Source: Tateyamaria omphalii (GTDB lineage Bacteria; Pseudomonadota; Alphaproteobacteria; Rhodobacterales; Rhodobacteraceae). From it: 64,000 nt of DNA. The DNA lies in contig NZ_CP019312.1 in assembly GCF_001969365.1 (NCBI RefSeq), positions 3,472,001 to 3,536,000 on the forward strand, written 5' to 3'. The position numbers were made by a program, and so were the translations under genes. Below the pieces are notes generated by a model that worked only from the letters and a program-made list of their open reading frames with translations, had not been told where the DNA came from and did no database searches. This document shows, one piece after another, positions 18,072-27,073 of the stretch (its first letter is position 1; every line of letters begins with the position of its first letter).

Positions 18072-19196
18072 TTGGCAGAGACTGTTTTCGCCCCCTGGGA
18101 CGACCCGAATGAAAAACCGCTGATCCGGTTCCGGAATGTGAACAAGCGGTTTGGCGACTTCACCGCAATCGACGATCTGACCCTCGACATCTTTGAACGC
18201 GAATTCTTTGCCCTGCTGGGCCCGTCGGGCTGCGGCAAGACGACGATGATGCGGATGCTGGCCGGGTTCGAGGACCCGACCGATGGTGCGATTGAACTGG
18301 CCGGGCAGAACATTGCCGGGGTGCCTGCCAACAAGCGGGCCGTGAACATGATGTTCCAATCCTATGCCTTGTTCCCGCACCTGTCGGTCTGGGACAACAT
18401 CGCCTTTGGCCTGCGGCGCGAGAGCAAGGACAGGGCCGCCATTGCCGCCCGTGTGGACGAGATGCTGAAGCTGACGCGGCTTGAGAAGTTCGCGCAACGC
18501 AAGCCGCACCAGATTTCGGGCGGTCAGCGGCAGCGTGTGGCCCTTGCCCGGTCGCTGGCAAAGGCGCCGAAACTGTTGCTGCTGGACGAACCGCTGGGCG
18601 CGTTGGACGCCAAGCTGCGCGAGGCGACGCAGTTCGAGCTGATGGACATTCAGGAAAAGACCGGCACCACGTTCGTTATCGTCACCCATGATCAGGAAGA
18701 GGCGATGACAGTGGCCAGCCGTGTGGCGGTCATGGACGAGGGGCGGATCATGCAGGTGGCCACGCCCGAGCGCATCTATGAGGCGCCGAACAGTGTCTAT
18801 GTCGCGGATTTCATCGGGGACGTGAACATTCTGCACGGCACAGCGAAGCCCATCGGGGAGGACACGTATCAACTGACCTGGGCGGCGCGGGAACTGCCCG
18901 TAACGGCGGTCAGCGCGCGCCCCTTTTCGGACGGGCAGGCGTGTCACCTGGCCGTCCGGCCCGAAAAGGTGTCGATCCACAAGGACAAGCCCGACACCGA
19001 CAACGCGGTGCAGGGCAAGGTGCTGGACATTGCCTATCTGGGCAACTTGTCGACCTACCATGTCGAGTTGCCGACCGGTGACATCATCAAGGCGCAGGTT
19101 GCCAACACGCGCCGCATCTCGCGCCGGGATTTCACGTGGGAAGACCCGGTCTGGGTCAGCTGGACCAAGACCGCCGGGGTGCTGTTGGCGGAATGA
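18072..19196 (+). CDS. potG: Polyamine ABC transporter ATP-binding protein (PotG-like)
   Basis: A 374-residue ATPase. Walker A GPSGCGKTT, FQSYALFPHLSVWDNIAFGL, signature ISGGQRQRVALARSLAK, Walker B LLLLDEPLGALD, switch His in VTHDQEEAMTVAS, then a TOBE domain. The start is a TTG at 18072 that gives the PotG-like opening AETVFAPWDDP. Its stop overlaps the next start by 4 bp. It powers putrescine uptake with the permeases that follow. Confidence 0.9.
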   Translation: MAETVFAPWDDPNEKPLIRFRNVNKRFGDFTAIDDLTLDIFEREFFALLGPSGCGKTTMMRMLAGFEDPTDGAIELAGQNIAGVPANKRAVNMMFQSYALFPHLSVWDNIAFGLRRESKDRAAIAARVDEMLKLTRLEKFAQRKPHQISGGQRQRVALARSLAKAPKLLLLDEPLGALDAKLREATQFELMDIQEKTGTTFVIVTHDQEEAMTVASRVAVMDEGRIMQVATPERIYEAPNSVYVADFIGDVNILHGTAKPIGEDTYQLTWAARELPVTAVSARPFSDGQACHLAVRPEKVSIHKDKPDTDNAVQGKVLDIAYLGNLSTYHVELPTGDIIKAQVANTRRISRRDFTWEDPVWVSWTKTAGVLLAE

Positions 19197-20068
19197 GGCG
19201 CGCGGTCCTCATAGCGGTGCCTTACGCGTGGCTGCTGGCGCTGTTCCTGATCCCGTTTGCGGTGGTTTTCAAGATTTCGCTCAGCGACATCGCACTGGCC
19301 ATCCCGCCCTACACGCCGACGGCGAAGGACGGCATCTGGACCATGCTGAGCCAGCTGGATTTCGAGAATTTCGTCTTTCTGACCCAGGATGATTTGTATT
19401 GGAAAGCCTATGTCAGCTCGCTTCAGATCGCGCTGATTTCGACCCTGTTCACGCTGCTTGTGGGTTATCCGATGGCCTATGCCATGGCGCGGGCGCCGGA
19501 ACAGTGGCGGCCCACGCTGCTGATGCTGGTGATCCTGCCGTTCTGGACGTCATTCCTGATCCGGGTTTATGCGTGGGTTGGGATCCTGTCGGGTGAGGGG
19601 TTCTTGAACCAGTTCCTGCTGTGGGTCGGCATCGTGGATACGCCGCTGACCATCCTGAACACCAACACGGCGGTCTATATCGGGATCGTCTATACCTATC
19701 TGCCGTTCATGATCCTGCCGATTTACTCGGCGCTGGACCGTTTGGACGGGTCGCTGATTGAAGCGGCTGAGGATCTGGGCTGTTCGCGGATCAAGGCGTT
19801 TTGGCTGGTGACCATACCGCTGTCGCGGAACGGGATCATTGCGGGGTGTTTCCTGGTGTTCATCCCCGCGCTGGGCGAGTTTGTGATCCCGTCGCTGCTG
19901 GGCGGGTCGGGCACGTTGATGATCGGCAAGGTGCTGTTCGAGGAATTCTTTTCCAACCGGGATTGGCCTGTTGCGTCTGCGGTGGCGGTGATCCTGCTGT
20001 TGATCCTGATCATCCCCATTGTCCTGTTTCAACGCAACGAGCAGAGACAGGTGGAGGACGGCAGATGA
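19193..20068 (+). CDS. potH: Polyamine ABC transporter permease (PotH-like)
   Basis: A 291-residue inner-membrane permease with about six helices and the coupling loop EAAEDLGCSRIKAFWLVTIP that docks on the ATPase. The ATG overlaps the potG stop by 4 bp, and its own stop overlaps potI by 4 bp, showing strong coupling. Length and motif order match PotH of putrescine importers. Confidence 0.9.
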   Translation: MRRAVLIAVPYAWLLALFLIPFAVVFKISLSDIALAIPPYTPTAKDGIWTMLSQLDFENFVFLTQDDLYWKAYVSSLQIALISTLFTLLVGYPMAYAMARAPEQWRPTLLMLVILPFWTSFLIRVYAWVGILSGEGFLNQFLLWVGIVDTPLTILNTNTAVYIGIVYTYLPFMILPIYSALDRLDGSLIEAAEDLGCSRIKAFWLVTIPLSRNGIIAGCFLVFIPALGEFVIPSLLGGSGTLMIGKVLFEEFFSNRDWPVASAVAVILLLILIIPIVLFQRNEQRQVEDGR

Positions 20069-20883
20069 ATCGCCTGTCTTCTTTCAATGTCGTGTCGCTG
20101 ACGCTGGGGTTCGTGTTCCTGTATGTGCCGATGTTGATCCTTGTGATCTATAGCTTTAACGCGTCGCAACTGGTGACCGTGTGGGCGGGGTTTTCGACCA
20201 AGTGGTACGGCGAGTTGTTGTCGAACGACGCCTTTCTGGATGCCGCGTGGGTGACGCTGCGGGTGGCTGTGATTTCGTCGACCATCGCAACTGTCCTTGG
20301 AACGATGGCCGCATATGTCCTGGTGCGCGGCGGTCGGTTCATGGGGCGAACGCTGTTTTCCGGCATGATCTATGCCCCGCTCGTGATGCCCGAGGTGATC
20401 ACCGGCCTGTCGCTGTTGTTGCTGTTCATCGGTCTTGGTCTGGATCGCGGGGTGCTGACCATCGTGCTGGCGCATACGACCTTTTCGATGTGTTTTGTGT
20501 CGGTCCTGGTGTCGTCGCGGCTGGTCAGTTTTGACCGGTCGCTTGAGGAGGCCGCCCTTGATCTGGGCGCGTCACCCTGGGATGCGTTTCGCCTTATCAC
20601 GCTTCCGATCATTGCGCCGGCGGTGATCTCGGGTTGGCTTCTTGCATTTACGCTCAGCCTAGATGATCTGGTGATCGCGTCCTTCACCTCTGGGCCGTCG
20701 GCCACCACGCTGCCGATGAAGATCTGGTCGTCGGTGCGTCTTGGCGTCAGTCCGGAGATCAATGCGCTCAGCACCATTCTGATCGGGTTGGTGACCGTCG
20801 GTGTGATTGCCGCGTCGCTTGCGTCGAAACAGGCCGCTTTGCGGGCCAGGCGGGATGAGCAAACAGCCGCGCGGGCGGCGTGA
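20065..20883 (+). CDS. potI: Polyamine ABC transporter permease (PotI-like)
   Basis: A 272-residue permease with six helices and the coupling loop EAALDLGASPWDAFRLITLP. The segment FTLSLDDLVIASFTSGPSATTLPMKIWS (19 residues of it seen as a block) is typical of PotI/PotC. GGAGG is 11 bases before the ATG. Both ends overlap neighbouring genes by 4 bp. It pairs with PotH to form the membrane channel. Confidence 0.9.
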   Translation: MNRLSSFNVVSLTLGFVFLYVPMLILVIYSFNASQLVTVWAGFSTKWYGELLSNDAFLDAAWVTLRVAVISSTIATVLGTMAAYVLVRGGRFMGRTLFSGMIYAPLVMPEVITGLSLLLLFIGLGLDRGVLTIVLAHTTFSMCFVSVLVSSRLVSFDRSLEEAALDLGASPWDAFRLITLPIIAPAVISGWLLAFTLSLDDLVIASFTSGPSATTLPMKIWSSVRLGVSPEINALSTILIGLVTVGVIAASLASKQAALRARRDEQTAARAA

Positions 20884-22199
20884 AACGCATCTTTTCCAGC
20901 TATGCGTATGAGGGTGGTCCGCGTGCGGGCTGTTGGTGGGACGAGACGGTGTCTTTGCCCGGCTTTGCGTCGCTGAACGGCGATGTGAGATGCGATGTCG
21001 CGATTGTGGGTGCAGGATTTACCGGCCTGTCCGCCGCTTTGACCCTCGCCCGGGAAGGGGCGCAGGTGGCTGTACTTGAGGCATCGACTGTTGGTTGGGG
21101 TGCGTCGGGGCGCAATGGGGGATTTTGCTGTTTGGGCGGCAGCATGCGTAGCGATGCGGGGCTGGACCGGCATTATGGTGTGACAGCCCGGCGGGAGTGG
21201 CGGCAGACCGAACGCGACTCAGTAGAGGGCGTGGATCGACTTGTGTCCGAGCTTGGCTTGGATGTGGATCGACATTCCGTTGGCGAAACATGCCTCGCGC
21301 ATCGGGCACGGGATGTCGCATCCTTGCGGGGTCATATGCAGTCGGTCCGCAAAAACTATGGCGTAGAGCCTGAGCTTTTGTCCACCGCCGATCTGACAGC
21401 GGTCGGGATGTCGGGGCCGTTTCACGGTGGCCTGACGGTGCCGGTTGGTTTTGGCCTCAACCCGCGCAAACTGTTGTGCGGTTTGGTGCAGGCCTGCGTT
21501 GCGCAGGGGGTCACGATTTACGAACGCGCGGCGGTGACGGTCATTGCGCCGGGACGTGTCACGACCACGCATGGCGCGGTGCATGCACCGCAGAGTGTCA
21601 TCGCAACCAACGGGTATTCGAGCGAGGATGTGCCGAATTGGATGGCGGGACGCTATATGCCTGCGCAATCGTCGGTCATTGTTACGCGCCCGCTGGAGCC
21701 AAGCGAGTTGGAGGAGCAGGGCTGGACCAGCGACCAGATGGCATATGACACGCGCCATCTGCTGCATTACTTTCGCCTGATGCCTGATCGCAGGTTCCTG
21801 TTCGGAATGCGTGGCGGTTTGCGCGCGTCACCGGCGGGTGAGCGTGCGGCGCATGCCGCCGTTGTACGTGATTTCAGGCGGATGTTTCCGGCGTGGTCCG
21901 GGGTCGAGGTGACGCATGGCTGGTCCGGCCTGGTTTGCTTGGCCCGAGACCGGGTTCCGTTTGTGGGTGCGGTGCCCGGTCTGCCGGGTGTGAATGCCGG
22001 GTTTGCCTATCACGGCAATGGCGTCGCGATGGGTGTGCATTGCGGTGGATTGCTTGCGCGCCTTGTGAACGACGCAGGGCGGGTTCGCATCCCGACCGTT
22101 GTTGCGCGACCTGCAAAGAGGTTTCCGCTTGGTGCCTTCCGCAGGGTCCTGATGCCTGGCGTCTACTTGGCCCTGAAAGCAGCGGATGCCTTGCCCTAG
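20880..22199 (+). CDS. FAD-dependent oxidoreductase, PuuB-like (gamma-glutamylputrescine oxidase family)
   Basis: A 439-residue DAO-family flavoenzyme. The FAD dinucleotide fold reads DVAIVGAGFTGLSAALTLAREG, shown here as GAGFTGLSAAL, followed by GWGASGRNGGFC typical of PuuB and related amine oxidases; the C-terminal FAD contact lies in GFAYHGNGVAMG. The GTG start overlaps the potI stop by 4 bp, so it is co-transcribed with putrescine uptake and likely oxidises the imported amine or a glutamylated form. No glutamylputrescine synthetase is in view. Confidence 0.85.
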   Translation: MKRIFSSYAYEGGPRAGCWWDETVSLPGFASLNGDVRCDVAIVGAGFTGLSAALTLAREGAQVAVLEASTVGWGASGRNGGFCCLGGSMRSDAGLDRHYGVTARREWRQTERDSVEGVDRLVSELGLDVDRHSVGETCLAHRARDVASLRGHMQSVRKNYGVEPELLSTADLTAVGMSGPFHGGLTVPVGFGLNPRKLLCGLVQACVAQGVTIYERAAVTVIAPGRVTTTHGAVHAPQSVIATNGYSSEDVPNWMAGRYMPAQSSVIVTRPLEPSELEEQGWTSDQMAYDTRHLLHYFRLMPDRRFLFGMRGGLRASPAGERAAHAAVVRDFRRMFPAWSGVEVTHGWSGLVCLARDRVPFVGAVPGLPGVNAGFAYHGNGVAMGVHCGGLLARLVNDAGRVRIPTVVARPAKRFPLGAFRRVLMPGVYLALKAADALP

Positions 22200-22861
22200 C
22201 CTGGTTCGCGTAGCCCGGTCACATTTTGCGCCAGCACCATGTAGCCGCTGTTCAACACCAGCAGGGTTGAGCCATTATCAATGCGGGCTTCGGTCACGCG
22301 GTTGTAAGCAAGGGCTGGTTCCGTCAACAGAACCTCGTTGTTTGCGGCGCTTTCAATCTGGAATGAGTATTCCCCGTGCGGCAGAGCGGTGCCCGTCGGT
22401 GTACGGCCGTCCCATACGTATGGTTCTGCACTCACGGGCATGCTGTGGCGCGCAACTTCAGTTCCCTGGGCGTTGGTGACGATCAATGTAACTCTGTCTG
22501 CCGCGACGGGTGGGTTTGGAGCGAGTGTCACAGGCGTGCCGTCAAATTTGACGGGGCCTTGCACAAGGGCCTCCATGCCGATCCAATTTGCGGCGCCAGC
22601 CATATCGTTGGCGCCAAGCGCGGTCAGCATCTCTTGCATCAGATCGTTTGTCATGACCTGCTGCTCGACCATTGAGAATTGCGCCAGTTGAGCCGCATAT
22701 TCGGAAGAATCGATGGGTTCGAGAGGATCCTGATACTCTGCCTGAGCGGTGAGCATCTGGAGGAACACCTCGAAATCTGAGCTCAAAACGCTCGACGTCG
22801 CGGCGGTTCCGAATCCATTGCTTTGCGCAGTGGCGCTTGGGGATATTTGATTGATGTCCAT
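22196..22861 (-). CDS. flgD: Flagellar hook-capping protein FlgD
   Basis: A 221-residue scaffold exported to the hook tip, where it caps hook subunit assembly and is later lost. The N-terminal FlgD motif is clear: DFEVFLQMLTAQAEYQDPLEP and SSEYAAQLAQFSMVEQQV. The C-terminal half has the FlgD Ig/tudor-like pattern with PVSAEPYVWDGRTPTG and LPHGEYSF. GAGG precedes the ATG. Its stop overlaps that of the oxidase gene by 4 bp in convergent orientation, marking the left border of the flagellar region; 3 bp separate it from fliK upstream. Confidence 0.94.
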   Translation of the reverse strand: MDINQISPSATAQSNGFGTAATSSVLSSDFEVFLQMLTAQAEYQDPLEPIDSSEYAAQLAQFSMVEQQVMTNDLMQEMLTALGANDMAGAANWIGMEALVQGPVKFDGTPVTLAPNPPVAADRVTLIVTNAQGTEVARHSMPVSAEPYVWDGRTPTGTALPHGEYSFQIESAANNEVLLTEPALAYNRVTEARIDNGSTLLVLNSGYMVLAQNVTGLREPG

Positions 22862-22864
22862 GGT

Positions 22865-24328
22865 TCAGAACCTCATGTCTATTCCGGTGGTTGCACCCGG
22901 TTGCGAGACGACTTTTGCAACTGCGGCGTGCTGTGGGTCGGGCACGTTTTCGGACGGCCCGTTGTTGGATTGTGCATCTTCAGCTGTGTGTTCATCGGTG
23001 CCATCGGATGGGTTCTGGCCACCTTCGAAAGAGAATGACACGTCTTCGTATCCTAGCTCGCTCAGCGACTTGCCAAGATCATCAATGTTCCGGCGCATCA
23101 GATCCAATGTGTCGCCGCGGTCGGCAGTGATCGTGACGGTGATGCCCGTCTCCAACGTTGTCATCACCATGCGCACGCGACCAAGTTCCGCTGGATTGAG
23201 CGCGATTTCGATCGGCTTGTCTGGCGCTTTCCGGACTGCTTCGGCAATTGCCTGCACGACGGGCGGCGGCAATTCCGCTTTTTGAAGTTGCAGGGATGTC
23301 GGTGCGGTCGTGTGGGCCGTGCTAGGGCGTATGTCCCACACAAGGTCATCTGCATTCAGAGCCAAGTCCGCTTGGGCAAACCTGGGGTGAGACGCGCGGT
23401 CGGGCGCAGCGAGCAAGCTTGATAAGCTCGTGTCTGTCGTGTTTGACCGGACCAAACGGTTGGTGTCGCGGGTGTCTGGCGCCCGTTCGAAATTCGAATG
23501 TTCTGCAAGGGATGGTTTGGGCCGACTTCGATCTGTGGCTGAAACGTTCAACCTGCCTGCGGGTTCAAGCGTTTTTTGTGAAGTCGCAAGGCCGCGGTCC
23601 GCAGGCATTGCGGCGACGTCTTGTTGTGTAACGGTCTGCGCCCCTTTGCCCTCACTGGATACAATAGCACCGTCGCCTGCAAAGATATCGCGTTGGACAG
23701 GCAGCGCCGCCGCATCCCCCGAGCGGGCGACATCTGCCTTTGCTGTTTGGCTGACTGGCCCTGCATCGGTGCTCAGGGCTGCGTGCGGCACACGCATTGG
23801 AGTGCCCAGATCATGTTCGAAAGTGTTGCCGCCCGGCGCGCGCGCACCGTTGTCTGTGACCCTGCCCATCGGGGTCATCGACATACCTTGCACGACAGAA
23901 GAGATCGGTGACGGTTTGTGCTCCGTCTTGTGTTTGGCACCTGTGTCGCTTGCGTTGTGCAAAAGCGCAGTTTCTACAGCATCAGATTGAGGGCGCTCGG
24001 TCGTGTTGGCCGCGTTGAAGTCCATGATGGTGTTGAGGTCAGACCCTTTGCCACTTCTCCGCTCTGTTTCTGCGTCTTTCACGGCGTGCGAGGGTGGCAC
24101 CGCTTCTTCGGCCTCCGCATCCTTAGGCAAAGGCTTTTCGGTAGCGTCCGGTTCGGGTCGAGCCGCATCGAGGAGCTGAACGTCGGTTTCGAAGCTCTCG
24201 GCCTCAGGGCCTATGGGCCGAAAATGCCGCGAAAAGGGCATATCCGCGTGAAGAGGATCCGCACGCTCAGCCTGCGTATCTTGGTGTGATGTCGGCAGAC
24301 TGATGGCGCCGTTCTTGAAAACTTGCAC
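22865..24328 (-). CDS. fliK: Flagellar hook-length control protein FliK
   Basis: About 487 residues. The long N-terminal part is low in hydrophobic residues and poorly conserved, as expected for a secreted ruler; the C-terminal Flg_hook domain is recognisable (LPPPVVQAIAEAVRKAPDKP, ALNPAELGRVRMVM, LRRNIDDLGKSLSELGY-like). I chose a GTG start at 24328 because GGAG lies exactly 6 bases upstream; the frame remains open to 24481 but that would overlap the divergent flgJ-like gene. FliK is exported and signals FlhB to switch substrate class. Confidence 0.85.
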   Translation of the reverse strand: MQVFKNGAISLPTSHQDTQAERADPLHADMPFSRHFRPIGPEAESFETDVQLLDAARPEPDATEKPLPKDAEAEEAVPPSHAVKDAETERRSGKGSDLNTIMDFNAANTTERPQSDAVETALLHNASDTGAKHKTEHKPSPISSVVQGMSMTPMGRVTDNGARAPGGNTFEHDLGTPMRVPHAALSTDAGPVSQTAKADVARSGDAAALPVQRDIFAGDGAIVSSEGKGAQTVTQQDVAAMPADRGLATSQKTLEPAGRLNVSATDRSRPKPSLAEHSNFERAPDTRDTNRLVRSNTTDTSLSSLLAAPDRASHPRFAQADLALNADDLVWDIRPSTAHTTAPTSLQLQKAELPPPVVQAIAEAVRKAPDKPIEIALNPAELGRVRMVMTTLETGITVTITADRGDTLDLMRRNIDDLGKSLSELGYEDVSFSFEGGQNPSDGTDEHTAEDAQSNNGPSENVPDPQHAAVAKVVSQPGATTGIDMRF

Positions 24329-24378
24329 GCAATTCTCCGGGATTCTTCCGCGTTGGATGTAAAATGTACCGCCTATAG

Positions 24379-24393
24379 TTACCGCTTCTTTAC
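24379..24393. promoter_or_regulatory. CtrA-box-like site between fliK and flgJ-like genes
   Basis: TTAC-CGCTTCT-TTAC: two TTA half-sites with the 7-bp spacer of the CtrA box (consensus TTAA-N7-TTAA). It is centred in the divergent promoter, about 50 bp from each start codon. Confidence 0.4.
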
Positions 24394-24442
24394 CGCTGGC
24401 CTGCATTGTCGCGAAAAGTTCTTCGAATTCTAAGGAATGCAG

Positions 24443-24724
24443 ATGATAGCAAACTCGATACAGACCCAGATCGTAAAACAACCAGATGCAGGCGATGCCG
24501 CATTGCGTCGGTCGGCGCAGAAACTTGAAGCGGCATTTCTTGCCGAGATGCTGAAATCAGTGGGTCTGGGTGAAAGCCGTGACAGCTTTGGCGGCGGAGA
24601 AGGAGAAGACCAGTTTTCATCATTTCTGGTGCAGGCACAGGCCGAAAAAATGGTCGAAGCTGGTGGCATCGGTTTGGCCGAAGCGCTGTTTGAATCACTA
24701 AAGGAGCGTAACAATGGGGCATGA
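24443..24724 (+). CDS. FlgJ N-terminal-like rod-binding protein
   Basis: A 93-residue protein equal to the rod-binding domain of FlgJ (AALRRSAQKLEAAFLAEMLK, then a Gly-rich linker and FSSFLVQAQAEKMVEAGGIGLAEAL). The muramidase half found in enterobacterial FlgJ is absent, as is common in Alphaproteobacteria, so wall cleavage during rod growth must come from another enzyme. The start ATG at 24443 has AAGGA 6 bases upstream. Its end overlaps the FlgN-like gene by 11 bp. Confidence 0.85.
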   Translation: MIANSIQTQIVKQPDAGDAALRRSAQKLEAAFLAEMLKSVGLGESRDSFGGGEGEDQFSSFLVQAQAEKMVEAGGIGLAEALFESLKERNNGA

Positions 24725-25073
24725 AAGTATAGCGTTCATTATTGATGAACTTGACGACCTCCTTGATGCTGAACGCACGGCATTGCTGGCGGGAAACCTT
24801 GATGATGTGAAGCGACTGTTCGAGCGCAAGACAAACTTGGTTGATGCCTTAAGCCGGTCCGAAAGTGACCAGACGTCTGGTGTGGCGGCGCTGCGCAACA
24901 AGGTCGAGCGGAACCAGGATCTTCTTCAGTCAGCGGCCGACGGCGTGAAATCCGTGGCGCGCCGGCTTGCCGCAATTCGCCGTGTTCGGGAATCTCTGGA
25001 AACCTATGACGCGCAGGGAAAGCGAAAAAAGGTGGACGTGAAAGCGGTGTCCACGCTGGAAAAGAGGGCGTAG
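24714..25073 (+). CDS. FlgN-like flagellar export chaperone (putative)
   Basis: A 119-residue, mostly helical, charged protein: IDELDDLLDAERTALLAGNL, then a coiled-coil rich in Arg/Glu/Lys. This matches FlgN-type chaperones that guard FlgK and FlgL before export. AAAGGAG lies before the ATG, inside the end of the FlgJ-like gene. Similarity in this family is weak, so the call rests on size, helical pattern and place just before flagellin. Confidence 0.6.
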   Translation: MGHESIAFIIDELDDLLDAERTALLAGNLDDVKRLFERKTNLVDALSRSESDQTSGVAALRNKVERNQDLLQSAADGVKSVARRLAAIRRVRESLETYDAQGKRKKVDVKAVSTLEKRA

Positions 25074-25113
25074 CGGGAATTGAGTCAAATCTTCGGTTTT
25101 CAAGGTGGCCACT

Positions 25114-25128
25114 TTAGCAAAGCGTTAG
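25114..25128. promoter_or_regulatory. CtrA-box-like site upstream of flagellin
   Basis: TTAG-CAAAGCG-TTAG, two half-sites with a 7-bp spacer, 150 bp before the flagellin start. A single TTAACC half-site lies at about 25238. Confidence 0.35.
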
Positions 25129-25215
25129 TCAGTTCTCTTCATAGGTGAGCGCGCACTTGGAAGCAGGTGGCGCACATCCGTACTTTGATGTGCATTTGTC
25201 AGAACGGCAGTTTGG

Positions 25216-25258
25216 CTGTCCCAACAGGGACAGAACGTTAACCAGGGCGCAAAGCGCC
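25216..25258 (+). promoter_or_regulatory. Two hairpins in the flagellin mRNA leader
   Basis: CTGTCCC-AACA-GGGACAG (25216-25233) and GGCGC-AAA-GCGCC (25246-25258) lie just before the flagellin ribosome site AAAGGA. In Caulobacter, FlbT acts on the flagellin mRNA leader, and flbT lies two genes downstream, so these are candidate FlbT target structures. Confidence 0.45.
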
Positions 25259-25277
25259 ATGACAAAAGGAAATGCAC

Positions 25278-26630
25278 ATGTCGAGCATTCTGACCAACAA
25301 CAGCGCGATGGTCGCGCTTCAAACGCTGAAGTCGATCAACAAGAACCTGGCGATGACTCAAAGCGAGATTTCGACCGGTAAATCGGTGGCAAACGCCAAG
25401 GACAATTCAGCCATCTGGGCAATTTCCAAAGTGATGGAATCGGATGTGAAAGGGTTTCAGGCGGTGTCCGAAAGCCTGTCATTGGGCGAAAGCACTGTTG
25501 CGGTTGCACGGAACGCGTCGGAAACAGTGACGGACTTGCTGACCGAAATGAAGGGTCGCATTGTCGCCGCACAAGAGGAAAACGTTGACCGAGATGCGAT
25601 CCAGGAAGACATTGTTGCGCTGCGTGATCAGATCTCTTCCGTCGTCGGCGCCGCCCAGTTCAACGGTTTGAACCTTCTTGACGGTTCGAGCACCGACGCC
25701 CTGAACATTCTGTCTTCGCTTGACCGCTCGTCCGACGGATCCGTGTCTGCGCGTCAGATTGTAGTGGATCGCGAAAACCTTGCTGTGACCGGCAATGTCA
25801 GCTCCCAATCGCTCGGGATAACGGCGGCTGCAGATCAGGCAACGGCCAACGACTATATCCAGGCTGGCGGCGATGACACGAACTTTGCCCTCGGGACCGA
25901 CTATGATCGCGATGATCCGGCAACTGCGACGTCGACCATCGCCGATGGCGGCACCCTGGACTTCACCTTCACCCAAGTTGCGGAAGGCCTCAGCTATTCG
26001 ATCACAATCGATGACCTGAACATCAATACTGCCGACGGCAGCAGCACGCTGGGTATCCGAACTTTCGAATATGTTGCAACGGCCGATGACTCTGTAAACG
26101 ATGTCGCGCGTCAGCTGGGCAATCAGGTTCAATCGTTCTTCGATGCGGCAACCGCGTCTGGTGAAGGCTACTCCGTGACCTTCGATCCTGCGTCGACGGG
26201 TGACAACAACGTGTTCCGCATCACCAACGCAACGGGTGGTGGCACTGATAACATCCTTGTCTTTACAGAAGTGTCCGAGGGCGGCACGCCCGGCGCAAGT
26301 GGCGCAAACGGCCTTGCTGCTGTACAAACCATTGATGTGACGACGGATAGTGGTGCGACAAACGCACTGGGTGCCATTGACGACCTCATCCAGACATCCA
26401 TCGACGCAGCTGCATCGTTTGGCTCCGCTCAAACGCAGATCGAGACTCAGTCGGATTTCATCGGTAAACTGTCGGACTCGCTGAAATCCGGGATCGGTTC
26501 GCTGGTCGACGCGGATATGGAAGAGGTGTCGGCCCGTTTGCAGGCGCTGCAGACACAACAGCAGTTGGGTGTTCAGTCGCTGTCGATCGCCAATCAGGCG
26601 CCGCAGACCATTCTGTCGCTCTTCCGTTAA
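25278..26630 (+). CDS. fliC: Flagellin
   Basis: A 450-residue filament subunit. The conserved N-terminal D0/D1 part begins SSILTNNSAMVALQTLKSIN and includes IATGK-equivalent EISTGKSVANAKDN; the C-terminal D0/D1 part ends LQALQTQQQLGVQSLSIANQ and ILSLFR. The middle (about 165-360) is variable, Asp/Thr/Gly-rich and surface exposed. The ATG at 25278 has AAAGGA 7 bases upstream. A hairpin follows the stop, then flaF and flbT. No Cys is present, as usual for flagellins. Confidence 0.96.
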   Translation: MSSILTNNSAMVALQTLKSINKNLAMTQSEISTGKSVANAKDNSAIWAISKVMESDVKGFQAVSESLSLGESTVAVARNASETVTDLLTEMKGRIVAAQEENVDRDAIQEDIVALRDQISSVVGAAQFNGLNLLDGSSTDALNILSSLDRSSDGSVSARQIVVDRENLAVTGNVSSQSLGITAAADQATANDYIQAGGDDTNFALGTDYDRDDPATATSTIADGGTLDFTFTQVAEGLSYSITIDDLNINTADGSSTLGIRTFEYVATADDSVNDVARQLGNQVQSFFDAATASGEGYSVTFDPASTGDNNVFRITNATGGGTDNILVFTEVSEGGTPGASGANGLAAVQTIDVTTDSGATNALGAIDDLIQTSIDAAASFGSAQTQIETQSDFIGKLSDSLKSGIGSLVDADMEEVSARLQALQTQQQLGVQSLSIANQAPQTILSLFR

Positions 26631-26637
26631 AATCAAT

Positions 26638-26668
26638 GAAGAAGGCGCGCCCAGATCGCGCCTTCTTC
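26638..26668 (+). terminator. Hairpin between fliC and flaF
   Basis: GAAGAAGGCGCG and CGCGCCTTCTTC pair over 12 bp around a 7-base loop, 8 bp after the flagellin stop. No long T-run follows, so it may be a partial terminator or 3'-end stabiliser that keeps flagellin mRNA far above flaF-flbT. Confidence 0.75.
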
Positions 26669-26695
26669 GCCCATTCCAATTGAGCAGGTGAAACC

Positions 26696-27073
26696 TTGAA
26701 CGCGATGTCCCAAGCCCTGAAGGGCTATGCAGAACACGCTACGTCGACAAAAAGTGGGCGCAGGTCGGAATACGAAGTGGTTGCAAAGGTCACCAAACAA
26801 CTGCGCGACAGCGCGGTTGAGGCCAAAACAAACTTCGCGGCGTTCGCAAGTGCGCTGCACATGAATCAGCGGCTTTGGACGGCTTTGGTCGTTGATGTGG
26901 CGGACGAGGCAAACCCACTGCCTGATGAGTTGAAAGCGCGCATCATGTACCTTGCAGACTTTACGCGCCATCACACAACGCGCGTGCTGCGTGAAAACGC
27001 ATCCGTTTTGCCGTTGCTGGAAATCAACATGGCGGTTCTCCGTGGTCTCAAAGCCGAAGGGGGAGAGAAATGA
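26696..27073 (+). CDS. flaF: Flagellar biosynthesis regulator FlaF
   Basis: A 125-residue helical protein of the FlaF family, needed in Alphaproteobacteria for flagellin secretion or translation and opposed by FlbT. Seen: an opening ALKGYAEHATSTKSGRRSEYE, and LWTALVVDVADEANPLPDEL, the most conserved FlaF segment. The start is a TTG at 26696 behind GCAGGTG; an ATG three codons later is the alternative. Its stop overlaps flbT by 4 bp. Confidence 0.92.
   Translation: MNAMSQALKGYAEHATSTKSGRRSEYEVVAKVTKQLRDSAVEAKTNFAAFASALHMNQRLWTALVVDVADEANPLPDELKARIMYLADFTRHHTTRVLRENASVLPLLEINMAVLRGLKAEGGEK

Noticed and set aside
24329..24481. Longer FliK start
   Set aside because: It would overlap the divergent FlgJ-like gene and remove the shared promoter with the CtrA-like site; the GTG at 24328 has GGAG at ideal spacing.
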